Shown here: positions 1-6,993 of the stretch, piece by piece | How positions within the stretch are numbered: the first letter of the stretch is position 1 | How the letters are laid out: each line of letters begins with the position of its first letter | From: Bacillota bacterium | GTDB taxonomy: Bacteria > Bacillota > Syntrophomonadia > Syntrophomonadales > Syntrophomonadaceae | Assembly (NCBI GenBank): GCA_017861475.1 | Contig: JAGFXV010000029.1 | Location: forward strand, 1-9,979 | Length of the DNA: 9,979 nucleotides | Direction: 5' to 3' | Program-made: the position numbers and the translations under genes | The notes under the pieces: generated by a model | The model's database searches: none | What the model was told of the DNA's origin: nothing | Seen by the model: the letters and a program-made list of their open reading frames with translations, nothing else

Positions 1-800
1 ACCTTGACAAAAGAGCGCGGGCTTAAATAGAACCAGAGCAGCCAAACCAGCATCAATGATACAAACCAAACCAAGGTCCAGATCAAACTCCCGATCCAGG
101 GTGCACGCCCAGGTTGGTCTTTTTGTTGATACTGCTCGACGAAATACTTGTAAGTAACCGGTCCGCCGATTTTAGCCTGTGGTGAAATATTGCCTTTGTT
201 GGCACCACGATAATTCAAACTGCCGCCGATAGCCGCGCCGTCCAAAACACTCAAATGATCAGTTTTGATCGCGGCGCTTTGACCTATTTTACCGGATATA
301 CTTAGTTGTCCGGCCGCTGCTTGCAGCCCCCCTTGGATCAATCCATCAATATTTAAATCTTCACCCCAAATTGCAGCATTACCACCTATGACGGCATCTT
401 TGTCAAGGATCAAATTGGATGCGCCAGCAGAAAAATTACGTTTGATTTTACCAGTTATACGGGCATTTTGAGCTCCCATACGGAGATCATCATTGATCGT
501 TCCTGAGATGTTCAGGTTGCTGCACCCAGCCAACAAGTCACCATTAATGGTGCCGGTTACTTCCACCGTATCGGCTAAGGCCACTACATCACCATTTATC
601 GTACCGTCAATTCTGACATTGCCTCCTGCAATAAACAGATCATCATTTATTACTTCCCCGGTTTTGACCACAACAGTTTGGTTGCCCTTGTCCTTGTCTC
701 CCGAGGTGCGGCTCTGCCAGGCCAAGGCAGGAGCTGCCAAAATGGTAACCATCAGAAACATGGTTAATAGAATCAGAGATACCCTTTTACTCTTGTTCAT
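1..800 (-). CDS. Exported bactofilin-like (polymer-forming) beta-helix protein, C-terminus cut by window edge
   Basis: The reading frame is open from an ATG at 800 to the left edge (266 complete codons). A GGGGGAAGGA ribosome site lies just upstream. Residues 1-27 form a signal peptide (basic MNKSKR, hydrophobic core, APALA cleavage motif). Residues 45-200 are Gly/Asn/Asp-rich short repeats with GTING/IND-type turns at Thr67, Thr84 and Thr101, a 17-residue period typical of the bactofilin right-handed beta-helix. A hydrophobic segment at about 237-259 is a transmembrane helix, and the protein continues beyond the window. Classical bactofilins are cytoplasmic polymers; here the leader and C-terminal helix imply a membrane-anchored, externally exposed helix. 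The gene begins 19 bp after the anti-sigma stop, so it is probably the third gene of that operon and may act in envelope structure or stress response (inference). A 140-bp copy of its 3' half recurs at 5090-5229. Confidence 0.85.
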   Translation of the reverse strand, partial: MNKSKRVSLILLTMFLMVTILAAPALAWQSRTSGDKDKGNQTVVVKTGEVINDDLFIAGGNVRIDGTINGDVVALADTVEVTGTINGDLLAGCSNLNISGTINDDLRMGAQNARITGKIKRNFSAGASNLILDKDAVIGGNAAIWGEDLNIDGLIQGGLQAAAGQLSISGKIGQSAAIKTDHLSVLDGAAIGGSLNYRGANKGNISPQAKIGGPVTYKYFVEQYQQKDQPGRAPWIGSLIWTLVWFVSLMLVWLLWFYLSPRSFVK

Positions 801-819
801 TATTCCTTCCCCCTTATCA

Positions 820-1374
820 TTACTCAATAGCTTCTTCAAATTTAACTAGTTTGCGGCTCAGGATCGTAATAGCAACCAATCCTATAACAATTCCATTTAG
901 GGCTATATGGAGAATGCCCGACCATAAGGTGCCCTGAGAGGAAAACCATTGCAAAACCGCAGTTATGATCAACTGCCAAACATGAACCACTACTTGCTGG
1001 ATTACTGACGCAAACAGCAAGCCCGGGCCCTCCTTCAACAACCAGTATCCCAGGTTGGTTTCTTTCAGCCAACTGCCACCAGCCAACAATAAAGTGAACC
1101 CCAACAAGAAAAAAATGATTGTCACCCAGCTCCATTTAACACCTATGTCACCGAACAACGGCTCACCAACAGTATTTGATTCCTCAATTAATAATTGGTT
1201 TTCAATTCCAAACAAGCCTGTAAGCCAATTATCTTCGCTGATAATATTAGTCACCATTCGAGTACAGAAAGGGCAAAGGTCTAAATGCTCTTCTACTTTG
1301 AGCTTTTCATCAAGCGTTAATTCTCCATCGGCATAAGCTTGTAAAATACCTGACTCCGGGCACTGGCTTTTCAT
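820..1374 (-). CDS. Membrane-bound zinc-finger anti-sigma factor
   Basis: This 184-residue protein starts with a zf-HC2/ZAS-type domain: Cys5, then His30-x3-Cys34-x2-Cys37, the signature of zinc-binding anti-sigma factors that sequester ECF sigma factors. Hydrophobic segments at about 83-103, 118-143 and 153-172 indicate three membrane helices, so the N-terminal domain would face the cytoplasm. The ATG overlaps the sigma-factor stop as ATGA, and an AGGAGGTGA ribosome site lies inside the end of the sigma gene. This implies translational coupling and near-stoichiometric production with the sigma factor. By family knowledge it should hold the upstream sigma factor inactive until an envelope signal is sensed. 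The signal is unknown; the long, unusual three-helix C-terminus is the probable sensing part (inference). Confidence 0.88.
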   Translation of the reverse strand: MKSQCPESGILQAYADGELTLDEKLKVEEHLDLCPFCTRMVTNIISEDNWLTGLFGIENQLLIEESNTVGEPLFGDIGVKWSWVTIIFFLLGFTLLLAGGSWLKETNLGYWLLKEGPGLLFASVIQQVVVHVWQLIITAVLQWFSSQGTLWSGILHIALNGIVIGLVAITILSRKLVKFEEAIE

Positions 1375-1934
1375 TTCCCTTCACCTCCTGCTTTCATCAA
1401 TTGAAGCAGCACCTTTTTAGCTCTAAAAATCCTGGTTCCTACTGTGTTAGGTGGTATACCGGTAACTTCAGCAATTTCTTCATAAGATAATTCCCGGTCA
1501 AAACGCAGCCCGAGAATCGCTCTGTCTTCAGGGTGCAGTTGCAACATAGCCTGGCGAAGGAATCGTAATTGCTGTTCTTTTGCCATACTATCAACCAGAT
1601 TGTCCATAGCTGATGTTTCTGAAACCAACTCATATTTATCCTCCCAGGTTACTTCCCGCTGTTTCTTTTTTAACAGATCCAGGCTGGCATGGTAGGCAAT
1701 CCGGTATAGCCAGGTTTTGATCGCTGAACGCCCGGCAAACTGATCCTGATGTTCATAAGCCTTCAGGAAGGTTTCAGACACTATCTCCTGCGCATCGGCT
1801 TCATTCTGACAAACCCGGTAAGCGGTGAAATAAACGCCTTCCCGATAGCGTTGATATACAGCCTCGAAACTATCTCCGCTAAGAAACAGATTATCAGCAT
1901 TATTGTGTTGCAAATCGGTTTGTTCAAGCGACAC
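1371..1934 (-). CDS. ECF-family RNA polymerase sigma factor
   Basis: This 187-residue protein has the two-domain ECF layout. Sigma region 2 spans about 22-91, including the DAQEIVSETFLKAY core-binding helix and the KTWLYRIAYHASLDLL segment that melts the -10 element. Sigma region 4 spans about 122-180, with the helix-turn-helix LSYEEIAEVTGIPPNTVGTR that reads the -35 element. The start is GTG at 1934, preceded by an AAGGCAGG-like ribosome site at about 1943-1950; no closer ATG would preserve region 2. It directs RNA polymerase to a small regulon, probably including its own operon. The coupled anti-sigma gene and the bactofilin-like gene follow. The exact ECF group cannot be named from sequence reading alone. 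Confidence 0.92.
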   Translation of the reverse strand: MSLEQTDLQHNNADNLFLSGDSFEAVYQRYREGVYFTAYRVCQNEADAQEIVSETFLKAYEHQDQFAGRSAIKTWLYRIAYHASLDLLKKKQREVTWEDKYELVSETSAMDNLVDSMAKEQQLRFLRQAMLQLHPEDRAILGLRFDRELSYEEIAEVTGIPPNTVGTRIFRAKKVLLQLMKAGGEGK

Positions 1935-1963
1935 TCTGAATACCTGCCTTTTGTTCTTCTCAA

Positions 1964-1993
1964 ATTATCTGCGTCTATAATATAGACTGCCAA
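1964..1993 (-). promoter_or_regulatory. Candidate sigma-A promoter of the sigma/anti-sigma operon
   Basis: Read on the minus strand, TTGGCA (1988-1993) and GATAAT (1964-1969) are separated by 18 bp. Each hexamer is one mismatch from the sigma-A consensus. The predicted transcript would start about 20-25 nt before the GTG at 1934. The spacer is filled by the palindrome at 1973-1987. Confidence 0.45.
1973..1987. repeat. Perfect 15-bp palindrome between divergent sigma and pepT genes
   Basis: GTCTATA and TATAGAC flank a single central A. It sits inside the spacer of the sigma-A-like promoter and overlaps the -10 of the ECF-like promoter, a position where a bound protein would block transcription. 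It is AT-rich, so a chance palindrome is possible. Confidence 0.4.
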
Positions 1994-2010
1994 CAACGAT
2001 TTTTATTTCA
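1983..2010 (-). promoter_or_regulatory. Candidate ECF-type autoregulatory promoter
   Basis: On the minus strand TGAAAT (2005-2010) and AGTCTA (1983-1988) are 16 bp apart. This resembles the TGAAAC-N16-CGTC/CGTA pattern of Bacillus-type ECF promoters, with one mismatch in each element. Autoregulation is usual for ECF sigma factors. It overlaps the sigma-A-like promoter, so only one of the two may be real. Confidence 0.35.
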
Positions 2011-2074
2011 ACTAATTTAAATATTTTTTTAACGACAGAACTTCGTTTTTGAAAATGATGATGGCATGAGCAAT

Positions 2075-2103
2075 TTGATATTAAACCTGCCACATTATAC
2101 AAT
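2075..2103 (+). promoter_or_regulatory. Sigma-A promoter of pepT
   Basis: TTGATA (2075-2080) and TACAAT (2098-2103) have exactly 17 bp between them, and each hexamer matches 5 of 6 consensus bases. The predicted start near 2110 leaves a leader of about 35 nt with the GGAGG ribosome site. It lies downstream of the in-frame ATG at 2066, which argues for translation starting at 2144. Confidence 0.6.
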
Positions 2104-2143
2104 TATAGTCAAACAATTAAGTCATTCTGTTGGAGGAATATTG

Positions 2144-3385
2144 ATGGAAAGCCTTTTGGATAGATTTTTACGATATGTCAAAATCGATACGCAGTCTGCC
2201 GAGAACTCCAATACCTATCCCAGCACGCCCGGACAAATACAGCTGGCAAAACTGCTGACCGGGGAACTTCAGGAACTAGGCTTGACCAATATAACCCTAA
2301 GTGATAGTGGTTATGTAATGGCCGAACTGCCTGCCAACAGCAATAATATTCTCCCCGTCATCGGATTCATCGCCCATCTGGATACCAGTCCGGATGTATC
2401 CGGTAGGGATGTTAAACCGGTATTGTTTCCAGATTACGATGGCCGGGATTTGGTTTTGAACCCGGCTGAAAATACGGTGATAAAAGTTGAGGATTATCCT
2501 GAACTAAAAGAATATATCGGAAATACCATCATCACCAGCGATGGCAATACACTGCTTGGAGCCGATGACAAGGCCGGCATCGCGGCAATCATGAATGCCC
2601 TGGACATTCTGACGGGCAACCCGGAAATAAAACACGGCAAGATCGTTGTCGCCTTTACTCCGGATGAAGAAATCGGTCAGGGCGCAGACAGCTTTGACGT
2701 AGCCGGATTTGGCGCTGATTTTGCGTATACCGTGGATGGAGGGCCGGTGGGAGAGCTTGAATACGAGACCTTTAACGCGGCAATTGCCCATATTGACATT
2801 CAGGGAATCAATGTACATCCTGGCACCGCCTATATGCGCATGCAGAATGCAACGCTGGCCGCCATGGAATTGAACAGCATGCTGCCAGCCAATCAACGTC
2901 CCGAATATACTCGTGATCGCGAAGGCTTTTACCATCTGATGCAAATGAGCGGAACGGTTGAAAAAGCAAACATGACCTACATCATCAGAGATCATGACCG
3001 GGCTGAATTTCAGCAAAAGAAAGACTATCTGCAATCCTGCGTGGATTTTCTCAATCGCAGATATGGTAAAGAAAGGATCATTCTCCAGCTACAGGATCAG
3101 TATTATAATATGAAGGAAAAAATTGAGCCCGTTTATCATATCGTGACCCTGGCAGAACAGGCCATGCTGGAAAATAACATAACCCCAATCATCAAGCCGA
3201 TTCGAGGCGGGACAGACGGCGCACGCCTTTCCTTCATGGGATTGCCCTGCCCCAATATTTTCACCGGAGGCCACAACTTTCACAGCCGTTTTGAATTCAT
3301 CAGCCTGGAATCAATGGAGAAGGCCAGCCAGGTTATCATCCGTATTATTCAAGTGGCAGAATCGCAGTCTTTCACCAAGCCTTAG
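2144..3385 (+). CDS. pepT: Peptidase T (M20B tripeptide aminopeptidase)
   Basis: This is a cytoplasmic dizinc aminopeptidase that removes N-terminal residues from tripeptides in peptide catabolism. From the ATG at 2144, with TGGAGGAAT ribosome site at 2131-2139, the protein is 413 residues, close to the 408 of the well-studied enteric enzyme. All expected M20 residues are present: metal ligand His78 and Asp80 (IAHLDTSPD), bridging Asp141 (GADDKAG), catalytic Glu175 and ligand Glu176 (PDEEIGQG), Asp198 (YTVDGGPVGE) and His377 (GGHNFHSRFEF). The dimerisation insert lies at about 206-320. An in-frame ATG at 2066 would add 26 residues but precedes the likely promoter and lacks a ribosome site. 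The gene is transcribed alone, divergent from the sigma operon and convergent with the kinase; no clear terminator is visible at 3386-3467. Its 3' end (3281-3340) recurs at 8344-8403. Confidence 0.95.
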   Translation: MESLLDRFLRYVKIDTQSAENSNTYPSTPGQIQLAKLLTGELQELGLTNITLSDSGYVMAELPANSNNILPVIGFIAHLDTSPDVSGRDVKPVLFPDYDGRDLVLNPAENTVIKVEDYPELKEYIGNTIITSDGNTLLGADDKAGIAAIMNALDILTGNPEIKHGKIVVAFTPDEEIGQGADSFDVAGFGADFAYTVDGGPVGELEYETFNAAIAHIDIQGINVHPGTAYMRMQNATLAAMELNSMLPANQRPEYTRDREGFYHLMQMSGTVEKANMTYIIRDHDRAEFQQKKDYLQSCVDFLNRRYGKERIILQLQDQYYNMKEKIEPVYHIVTLAEQAMLENNITPIIKPIRGGTDGARLSFMGLPCPNIFTGGHNFHSRFEFISLESMEKASQVIIRIIQVAESQSFTKP

Positions 3386-3467
3386 GAGGCAACTTCATTT
3401 AACTCTCTCTATTTGGAATGCAAGGCACGATTAACGAGATAACTTGCCTGCTCGAAATAACATGACA

Positions 3468-4922
3468 CTACCTAAACAGCACTGAAAAGGTTGTTCCATT
3501 GTCACTGGTATCTATTTCAATAGAAGCATTGTTCTTTTCCGCCAGATTATAGCAGATAAACAAACCTAAACCAGTACCATTTTCCTTGGTCGTCAGAAAT
3601 GGAGTGCCCAGCTTTTCCAGAAGATCTTTGTTAATCCCTTTACCATTGTCCTGCACCGACAAAACCACTTTATTCTCTGCAGCAAAGGTTCGTATGATTG
3701 CTCCATCACCTTCTGCTGACGCCTCAAGTCCATTACGAACCAAATTTAATGTGAGTTGACGGATGTCATTTTCAATCAGCATTACATTAGGAATTTCTCC
3801 TAATTCGAGTTTTACATACTTATTGTGCATGATGGCTTCTGCTTGAATTAAGGGAGCAATACTGCCGATAATATTATTAAGGTTTGCTTCCGCAGCTTCG
3901 ATTGCTTTATCTTTAGCCATTGTCAAGAAACCTGAAATTATGGTATTGGCCCTATCCAGTTCCTCAACCATTGTCTCGAAATAACTTGTATAATCGTGAA
4001 ATTCCTTATTAATACTAAGCAACTGCAAAAAGCCACGTACCGTGGACATAGGGTTTCTTATCTCATGAGCGATCCCGGCAGCCATTTGTCCGACCACGTT
4101 TAATTTATCGAGGCGGGCCATGTTTTCTTCCAACCGTTTAGTCTCAGTAATATCTCTAAATACCATAACCACCCCGATAATACTGCCGTCATCATTCCGA
4201 ATAGGGGCTGCAGAATCAGCAATGGAACGCGTTTCACCTTCTTTAGTAACGAGTCCGGTATGATTGGCCAGACCTATAATAAAACCGTCTCTGATCACTC
4301 TATCCACAGGTATCTCAGCAGGCTCCAGGTTTATTTCGTTAAAGATTCTAAACACGTGGCTGATGGGTTTGCCAATGGCCTCTGCCTGCGAATAACCGGT
4401 TATCTGTTCAGCAACCGGATTTACAAAAGTGACTATGCTGTTAACATCGGTTGTAATTACGGCATCACCTATACTGGAAAGAGTGACGCGAAACCATTCT
4501 TTCTGTTCCCTGAAATCCTTTTCAGCTTGTTTATGCATGTTACTCAATAAAGCATCATGAACCTCGCTCCTTACGGAAGGAATAAATTCATTCAGGCTGT
4601 CTTCATGAATATTGTTGTTAACGCCATCCTTAATAGTTCTCACCCGACGTTCTTCACCAATTCTTTCGGAGAGTATAAGACAAGGTATATCTATGCCGCT
4701 CTCTTTAATTATTCGCAGTACAGATTGCTCATCAAACTGTTTTCTGCTGATATCGACGATTATTATATCCCAGGGACCATCCTTTAGGGCCAAAATCAGG
4801 TCCTCAACTGCATCCACCCTTTTGTATATTTGGTGATAACCATTGCTATGAAGGGCTTTTAGCGCCAACATCGAATCCGTTTCCGATTCTTCAACGACTA
4901 GAATACGAAGTGATAAATCCAT
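3468..4922 (-). CDS. Hybrid sensor histidine kinase with N-terminal degenerate receiver and PAS domain
   Basis: This 484-residue soluble kinase has no membrane segment. Residues 5-125 form a receiver-like domain: acidic Glu11-Glu12, phospho-acceptor candidate Asp57 (IIIVDIS) and Ser85. The position of the usual conserved Lys (YxxK) holds Glu107 (NNIHED). Residues 138-262 are a PAS domain ending in the VVMVFRDITE motif. HisKA spans about 270-335 with phospho-acceptor His286 (GIAHEIRNPMSTVRGFLQLL, as in Bacillus sporulation-type kinases). The ATPase domain has its N-box at about 389-401 (Asn393, Asn397), DNGKGI at 425-430 and GTGLGLFI at 449-456. It should autophosphorylate on His286 and donate to an Asp on a partner. 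No response regulator is nearby, so it is an orphan kinase. A GGGAGAT ribosome site precedes the ATG. A sporulation phosphorelay role is possible but unproven. Confidence 0.92.
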   Translation of the reverse strand: MDLSLRILVVEESETDSMLALKALHSNGYHQIYKRVDAVEDLILALKDGPWDIIIVDISRKQFDEQSVLRIIKESGIDIPCLILSERIGEERRVRTIKDGVNNNIHEDSLNEFIPSVRSEVHDALLSNMHKQAEKDFREQKEWFRVTLSSIGDAVITTDVNSIVTFVNPVAEQITGYSQAEAIGKPISHVFRIFNEINLEPAEIPVDRVIRDGFIIGLANHTGLVTKEGETRSIADSAAPIRNDDGSIIGVVMVFRDITETKRLEENMARLDKLNVVGQMAAGIAHEIRNPMSTVRGFLQLLSINKEFHDYTSYFETMVEELDRANTIISGFLTMAKDKAIEAAEANLNNIIGSIAPLIQAEAIMHNKYVKLELGEIPNVMLIENDIRQLTLNLVRNGLEASAEGDGAIIRTFAAENKVVLSVQDNGKGINKDLLEKLGTPFLTTKENGTGLGLFICYNLAEKNNASIEIDTSDNGTTFSVLFR

Positions 4923-5318
4923 TAAATATCTCCCATCATTAATATCCTGATCAAACTCTTGACGTTAAGGTTCCATATAACAAGACGTTCGACAAATATA
5001 CCACAGCACCTTTTTTGTAAGATGCTGGAGTTGGCAAATTGTGATATTTTTATAAAATGTGAGCATTCTTATTCTCTATTCGTTAAGCTTGCCTTTGTTA
5101 GCACCACGATAATTCAGATTTCCGCCGATAGCCGCGCCGGGCAAAACACTCAAATTATCAGTTTTAATTGCGGCGCTTTGACCGATTTTACCGGATAGAC
5201 TTAATTGGCCGGACGCTGCTTGTAGCCCTGCAGCAATATCGCTGATCGTATCAGCCTCACATATTACCAATCCGGCTCATAGTATAGATATATATAACAT
5301 GAATAAGTGGAGTTAAAT
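4923..5318. other. Gene-poor stretch between kinase and hypothetical gene
   Basis: No intact gene is seen here. It contains the 5' leader of the kinase (no convincing promoter match found), an imperfect inverted repeat at 5004-5010/5021-5027 (CAGCACC with GATGCTG, one G-U pair, no adjacent T-run), the bactofilin-like fragment at 5090-5229, a 6-bp inverted repeat at 5241-5255 (GCTGAT-CGT-ATCAGC) and an AT-rich run near 5281-5300 that could belong to a weak promoter for the gene at 5319. Confidence 0.6.
5090..5229 (-). pseudogene. Truncated duplicate of the bactofilin-like gene
   Basis: This segment aligns without gaps to 191-330 inside the bactofilin-like gene; about 124 of 140 positions are identical by my count. 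The minus-strand frame stays open and gives LQAASGQLSLSGKIGQSAAI and later LNYRGANKGK, matching residues 159-203 of the intact protein. There is no signal peptide, no upstream beta-helix and no C-terminal membrane helix. The frame ends at 5076, and its upstream extension to about 5270 has only a TTG and no ribosome site. It is therefore best read as a dead fragment left by duplication or recombination. Confidence 0.85.
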
Positions 5319-5822
5319 ATGCTGAATGCTGTTGCGGTAGTAAAAAATAATTTTATTGGAACGGGTTGTCTTATCCCCATTACCGTGGTTTTAAGCTTCT
5401 GCGCTACCATTCGTATCGTTATTCCCACGGAGATTCGAACCTGTGACCCCTGTGATTATAAGGACTTTTCGGACATTCAAACATTACTCATGAGGGAACG
5501 GCATTCAAATTGCCGGGATATTGAGAACATAATCCCTTTGCCGGTATCATCCGGATCAACTGCAGATATTATCAGTATTAAGGTATATAATCTAAGGCCT
5601 GTTTATTGTAATATACTACGATACCCGAAACATGCGGTCGGGGAAACTGTTTTCAAGTATGACCTGGCCGTATTCTACCTTGATGCTAAACGCTATAAAA
5701 CTTATCATACCAAAGATCTATCAGCGCTATTTTCATTTAAACTGGATCACATCCCGCCGCCTGAAGCCTGTTTGCTATCAGAATGCCAGGCAGAAGTTGT
5801 GGATTTGCTAGTACCCAATTAG
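5319..5822 (+). CDS. Hypothetical protein, possibly with a distant SPOCS/DUF3794-like C-terminal half
   Basis: The frame encodes 167 residues from the ATG at 5319, six bases after an AGTGGAG ribosome site at 5306-5312; a GTG at 5307 would overlap that site and is less likely. I do not recognise the protein with confidence. The N-terminal 30 residues are fairly hydrophobic without a clear leader. A Cys-x2-Cys (CDPC) occurs at about 42-45, encoded antisense to the tRNA-like segment. Residues from about 95 to the end, with VGETVFKYDLAVFYLD, HTKDLSALFSF and a later ECQAEVVD, resemble the strand pattern of SPOCS/DUF3794 domains found in clostridial spore-coat and SipL-like proteins. This is only a visual impression. 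Its TAG interlocks with the TAA of the convergent GT4 gene (4-bp overlap). The frame may be real or partly built over a recombination scar. Confidence 0.55.
   Translation: MLNAVAVVKNNFIGTGCLIPITVVLSFCATIRIVIPTEIRTCDPCDYKDFSDIQTLLMRERHSNCRDIENIIPLPVSSGSTADIISIKVYNLRPVYCNILRYPKHAVGETVFKYDLAVFYLDAKRYKTYHTKDLSALFSFKLDHIPPPEACLLSECQAEVVDLLVPN
5432..5462 (-). other. tRNA 3'-half-like remnant
   Basis: On the minus strand the sequence reads CTTATAATCACAGGGGTCAC followed by AGGTTCGAATC. The order is an anticodon-loop-like stretch, a variable region and a canonical T-loop (GGTTCGAATC). The T-stem does not pair (ACAGG against CTCCG), and no matching D-arm, acceptor stem or CCA end is seen, so it is not a functional tRNA. 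It could be an old tRNA fragment from an integration or recombination event, or a chance resemblance. Confidence 0.35.
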
Positions 5823-6928
5823 TCAAATACTTCGCTGATGACTTTCGTCCACTTTTCTCTCCATCGCTCCATACTAAAAGCAGCCGCCACTGCCCGCGCA
5901 TTAGCTCCCAATTTTTCACGCTGATTTTTGTCGTTGATTAACAACTCAATCCCATCAATCAAATCAGTTGGTGTAGGCTTAACCAGCAAACCGTCATATC
6001 CATCAATGATCAGATCAGACAGCCCCCCAACCGGGGAAGCAATTACGGCACAGCCGGCCGCCATCGCCTCCAGACAAGCAAGCGAGGTTCCTTCCGTTCC
6101 CTTGGTGGGTATTAAGGCAATATCCATATGACGTAATATTTCCGGCATTGCATGGGGAGGCTGCCAGTAATAATAAATATTCTCATGTTCTGAAGCCCAT
6201 TTTAAAGCTTCCGCCTCCAGTTGATCCGTATGACCCCGTCCTACAAAATGAAATTCTACCTGGGGATATTTTTTGGTTAATACCTCGGCAGCCCGGACCG
6301 TTTCATTCAGTCCTCTCACATACGTAAGCCGCCGCGGGAAAATTACTCTGATCTTATCCGGATGAGCGATACGGGATTGGTATTGCTCAGTATCAACAAA
6401 ATTAGGAATATACTCAAATTTGTGAAATAAGTTGGGCCAGGTAGCATTGGCCCAGTTTATGGTATTGGTATCCACAGAAACAATTTTTTGCGGTCCGCCC
6501 AGAGCGATATGCATTCTGCGCAGCCATTCCTTCCTCTCAACTTCCGTTGGCAGCTGAGAATCAAAGCCCGGATAATCCCAGAATATCCCGTGAGAAATGG
6601 AGATACTTTTCTTCAATACTTGCGGATAGGCGAGAAAAGTAACAAAGTATATTGCATAATCCACATCCATAGCCTGTTCATAAAAATGCTGATTGACATT
6701 GGGAAAGGTTTGTAAATCATTTTTCGTTTCCGGAATCGTACAGATATCCACCCCGGGCAGCAATTCCTTTTTCCATCCTGTTCCGATTTGCCACCACCTG
6801 ACACCATAGCCCAGATCAATCAGCAGCTTGGTAAGCTCGAATCCGTAGCGCTCAGCTCCGCCATATATGATTCGGTTTCCTTCCGGGTTAAAAAAGTTGG
6901 TCGTCAATATGCCTACTTTCCCTTTCAC
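5819..6928 (-). CDS. GT4-family glycosyltransferase
   Basis: This 369-residue GT-B fold enzyme would transfer a sugar from a nucleotide-sugar donor in the cytoplasm. The N-terminal domain carries the glycine motif YGGAERYGFEL (22-32), typical of GT4. The C-terminal Rossmann domain has FPRRLTYVRG (197-206; Arg205 replaces the usual Lys of the RLxxxKG donor site), FHFVGRG (226-232) and the EX7E motif Glu279...Glu287 followed by AMAAGCAVIASPVGG. The start is GTG at 6928 with GGAGGT nine bases upstream. It follows the GT2 gene by 65 bp on the same strand, so the two probably form a small operon. Acceptor and sugar cannot be told from sequence; cell-surface polysaccharide or protein glycosylation are the main options. 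Confidence 0.9.
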   Translation of the reverse strand: MKGKVGILTTNFFNPEGNRIIYGGAERYGFELTKLLIDLGYGVRWWQIGTGWKKELLPGVDICTIPETKNDLQTFPNVNQHFYEQAMDVDYAIYFVTFLAYPQVLKKSISISHGIFWDYPGFDSQLPTEVERKEWLRRMHIALGGPQKIVSVDTNTINWANATWPNLFHKFEYIPNFVDTEQYQSRIAHPDKIRVIFPRRLTYVRGLNETVRAAEVLTKKYPQVEFHFVGRGHTDQLEAEALKWASEHENIYYYWQPPHAMPEILRHMDIALIPTKGTEGTSLACLEAMAAGCAVIASPVGGLSDLIIDGYDGLLVKPTPTDLIDGIELLINDKNQREKLGANARAVAAAFSMERWREKWTKVISEVFD

Positions 6929-6993
6929 CTAATGAATACCTCCATGTTCAAAATAACCATTCATTATTTCCCGCAATTTTGAAACGGTTGCTA

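Noticed and set aside
493..849. 118-codon plus-strand frame
   Set aside because: It is antisense to the signal-peptide and beta-helix part of the bactofilin-like gene, which has clear protein features and a ribosome site.
842..1135. 97-codon minus-strand frame within the anti-sigma gene
   Set aside because: It overlaps a coherent zinc-finger/membrane protein in another frame and has no family features.
2066..2143. Longer pepT start at 2066 adding 26 residues
   Set aside because: It has no ribosome site, lies upstream of the best promoter, and the added residues have no counterpart in PepT; the ATG at 2144 has TGGAGG and gives the family length.
2504..3034. 176-codon minus-strand frame inside pepT
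   Set aside because: It is antisense to a gene with all catalytic motifs, has no ribosome site or recognisable domain, and reads as a shadow frame.
3386..3467. Terminator between convergent pepT and kinase genes
   Set aside because: Only a 5-bp GCAAG/CTTGC pairing with a long loop was found; no T-tract follows, so no feature is called.
5004..5027. Inverted repeat CAGCACC/GATGCTG as a terminator
   Set aside because: The stem is only 7 bp with a G-U pair, the loop is 10 nt, and neither side has a T-run after the stem.
5432..5462. A functional tRNA gene
   Set aside because: T-stem and anticodon stem do not pair and no D-arm, acceptor stem or CCA end is present.
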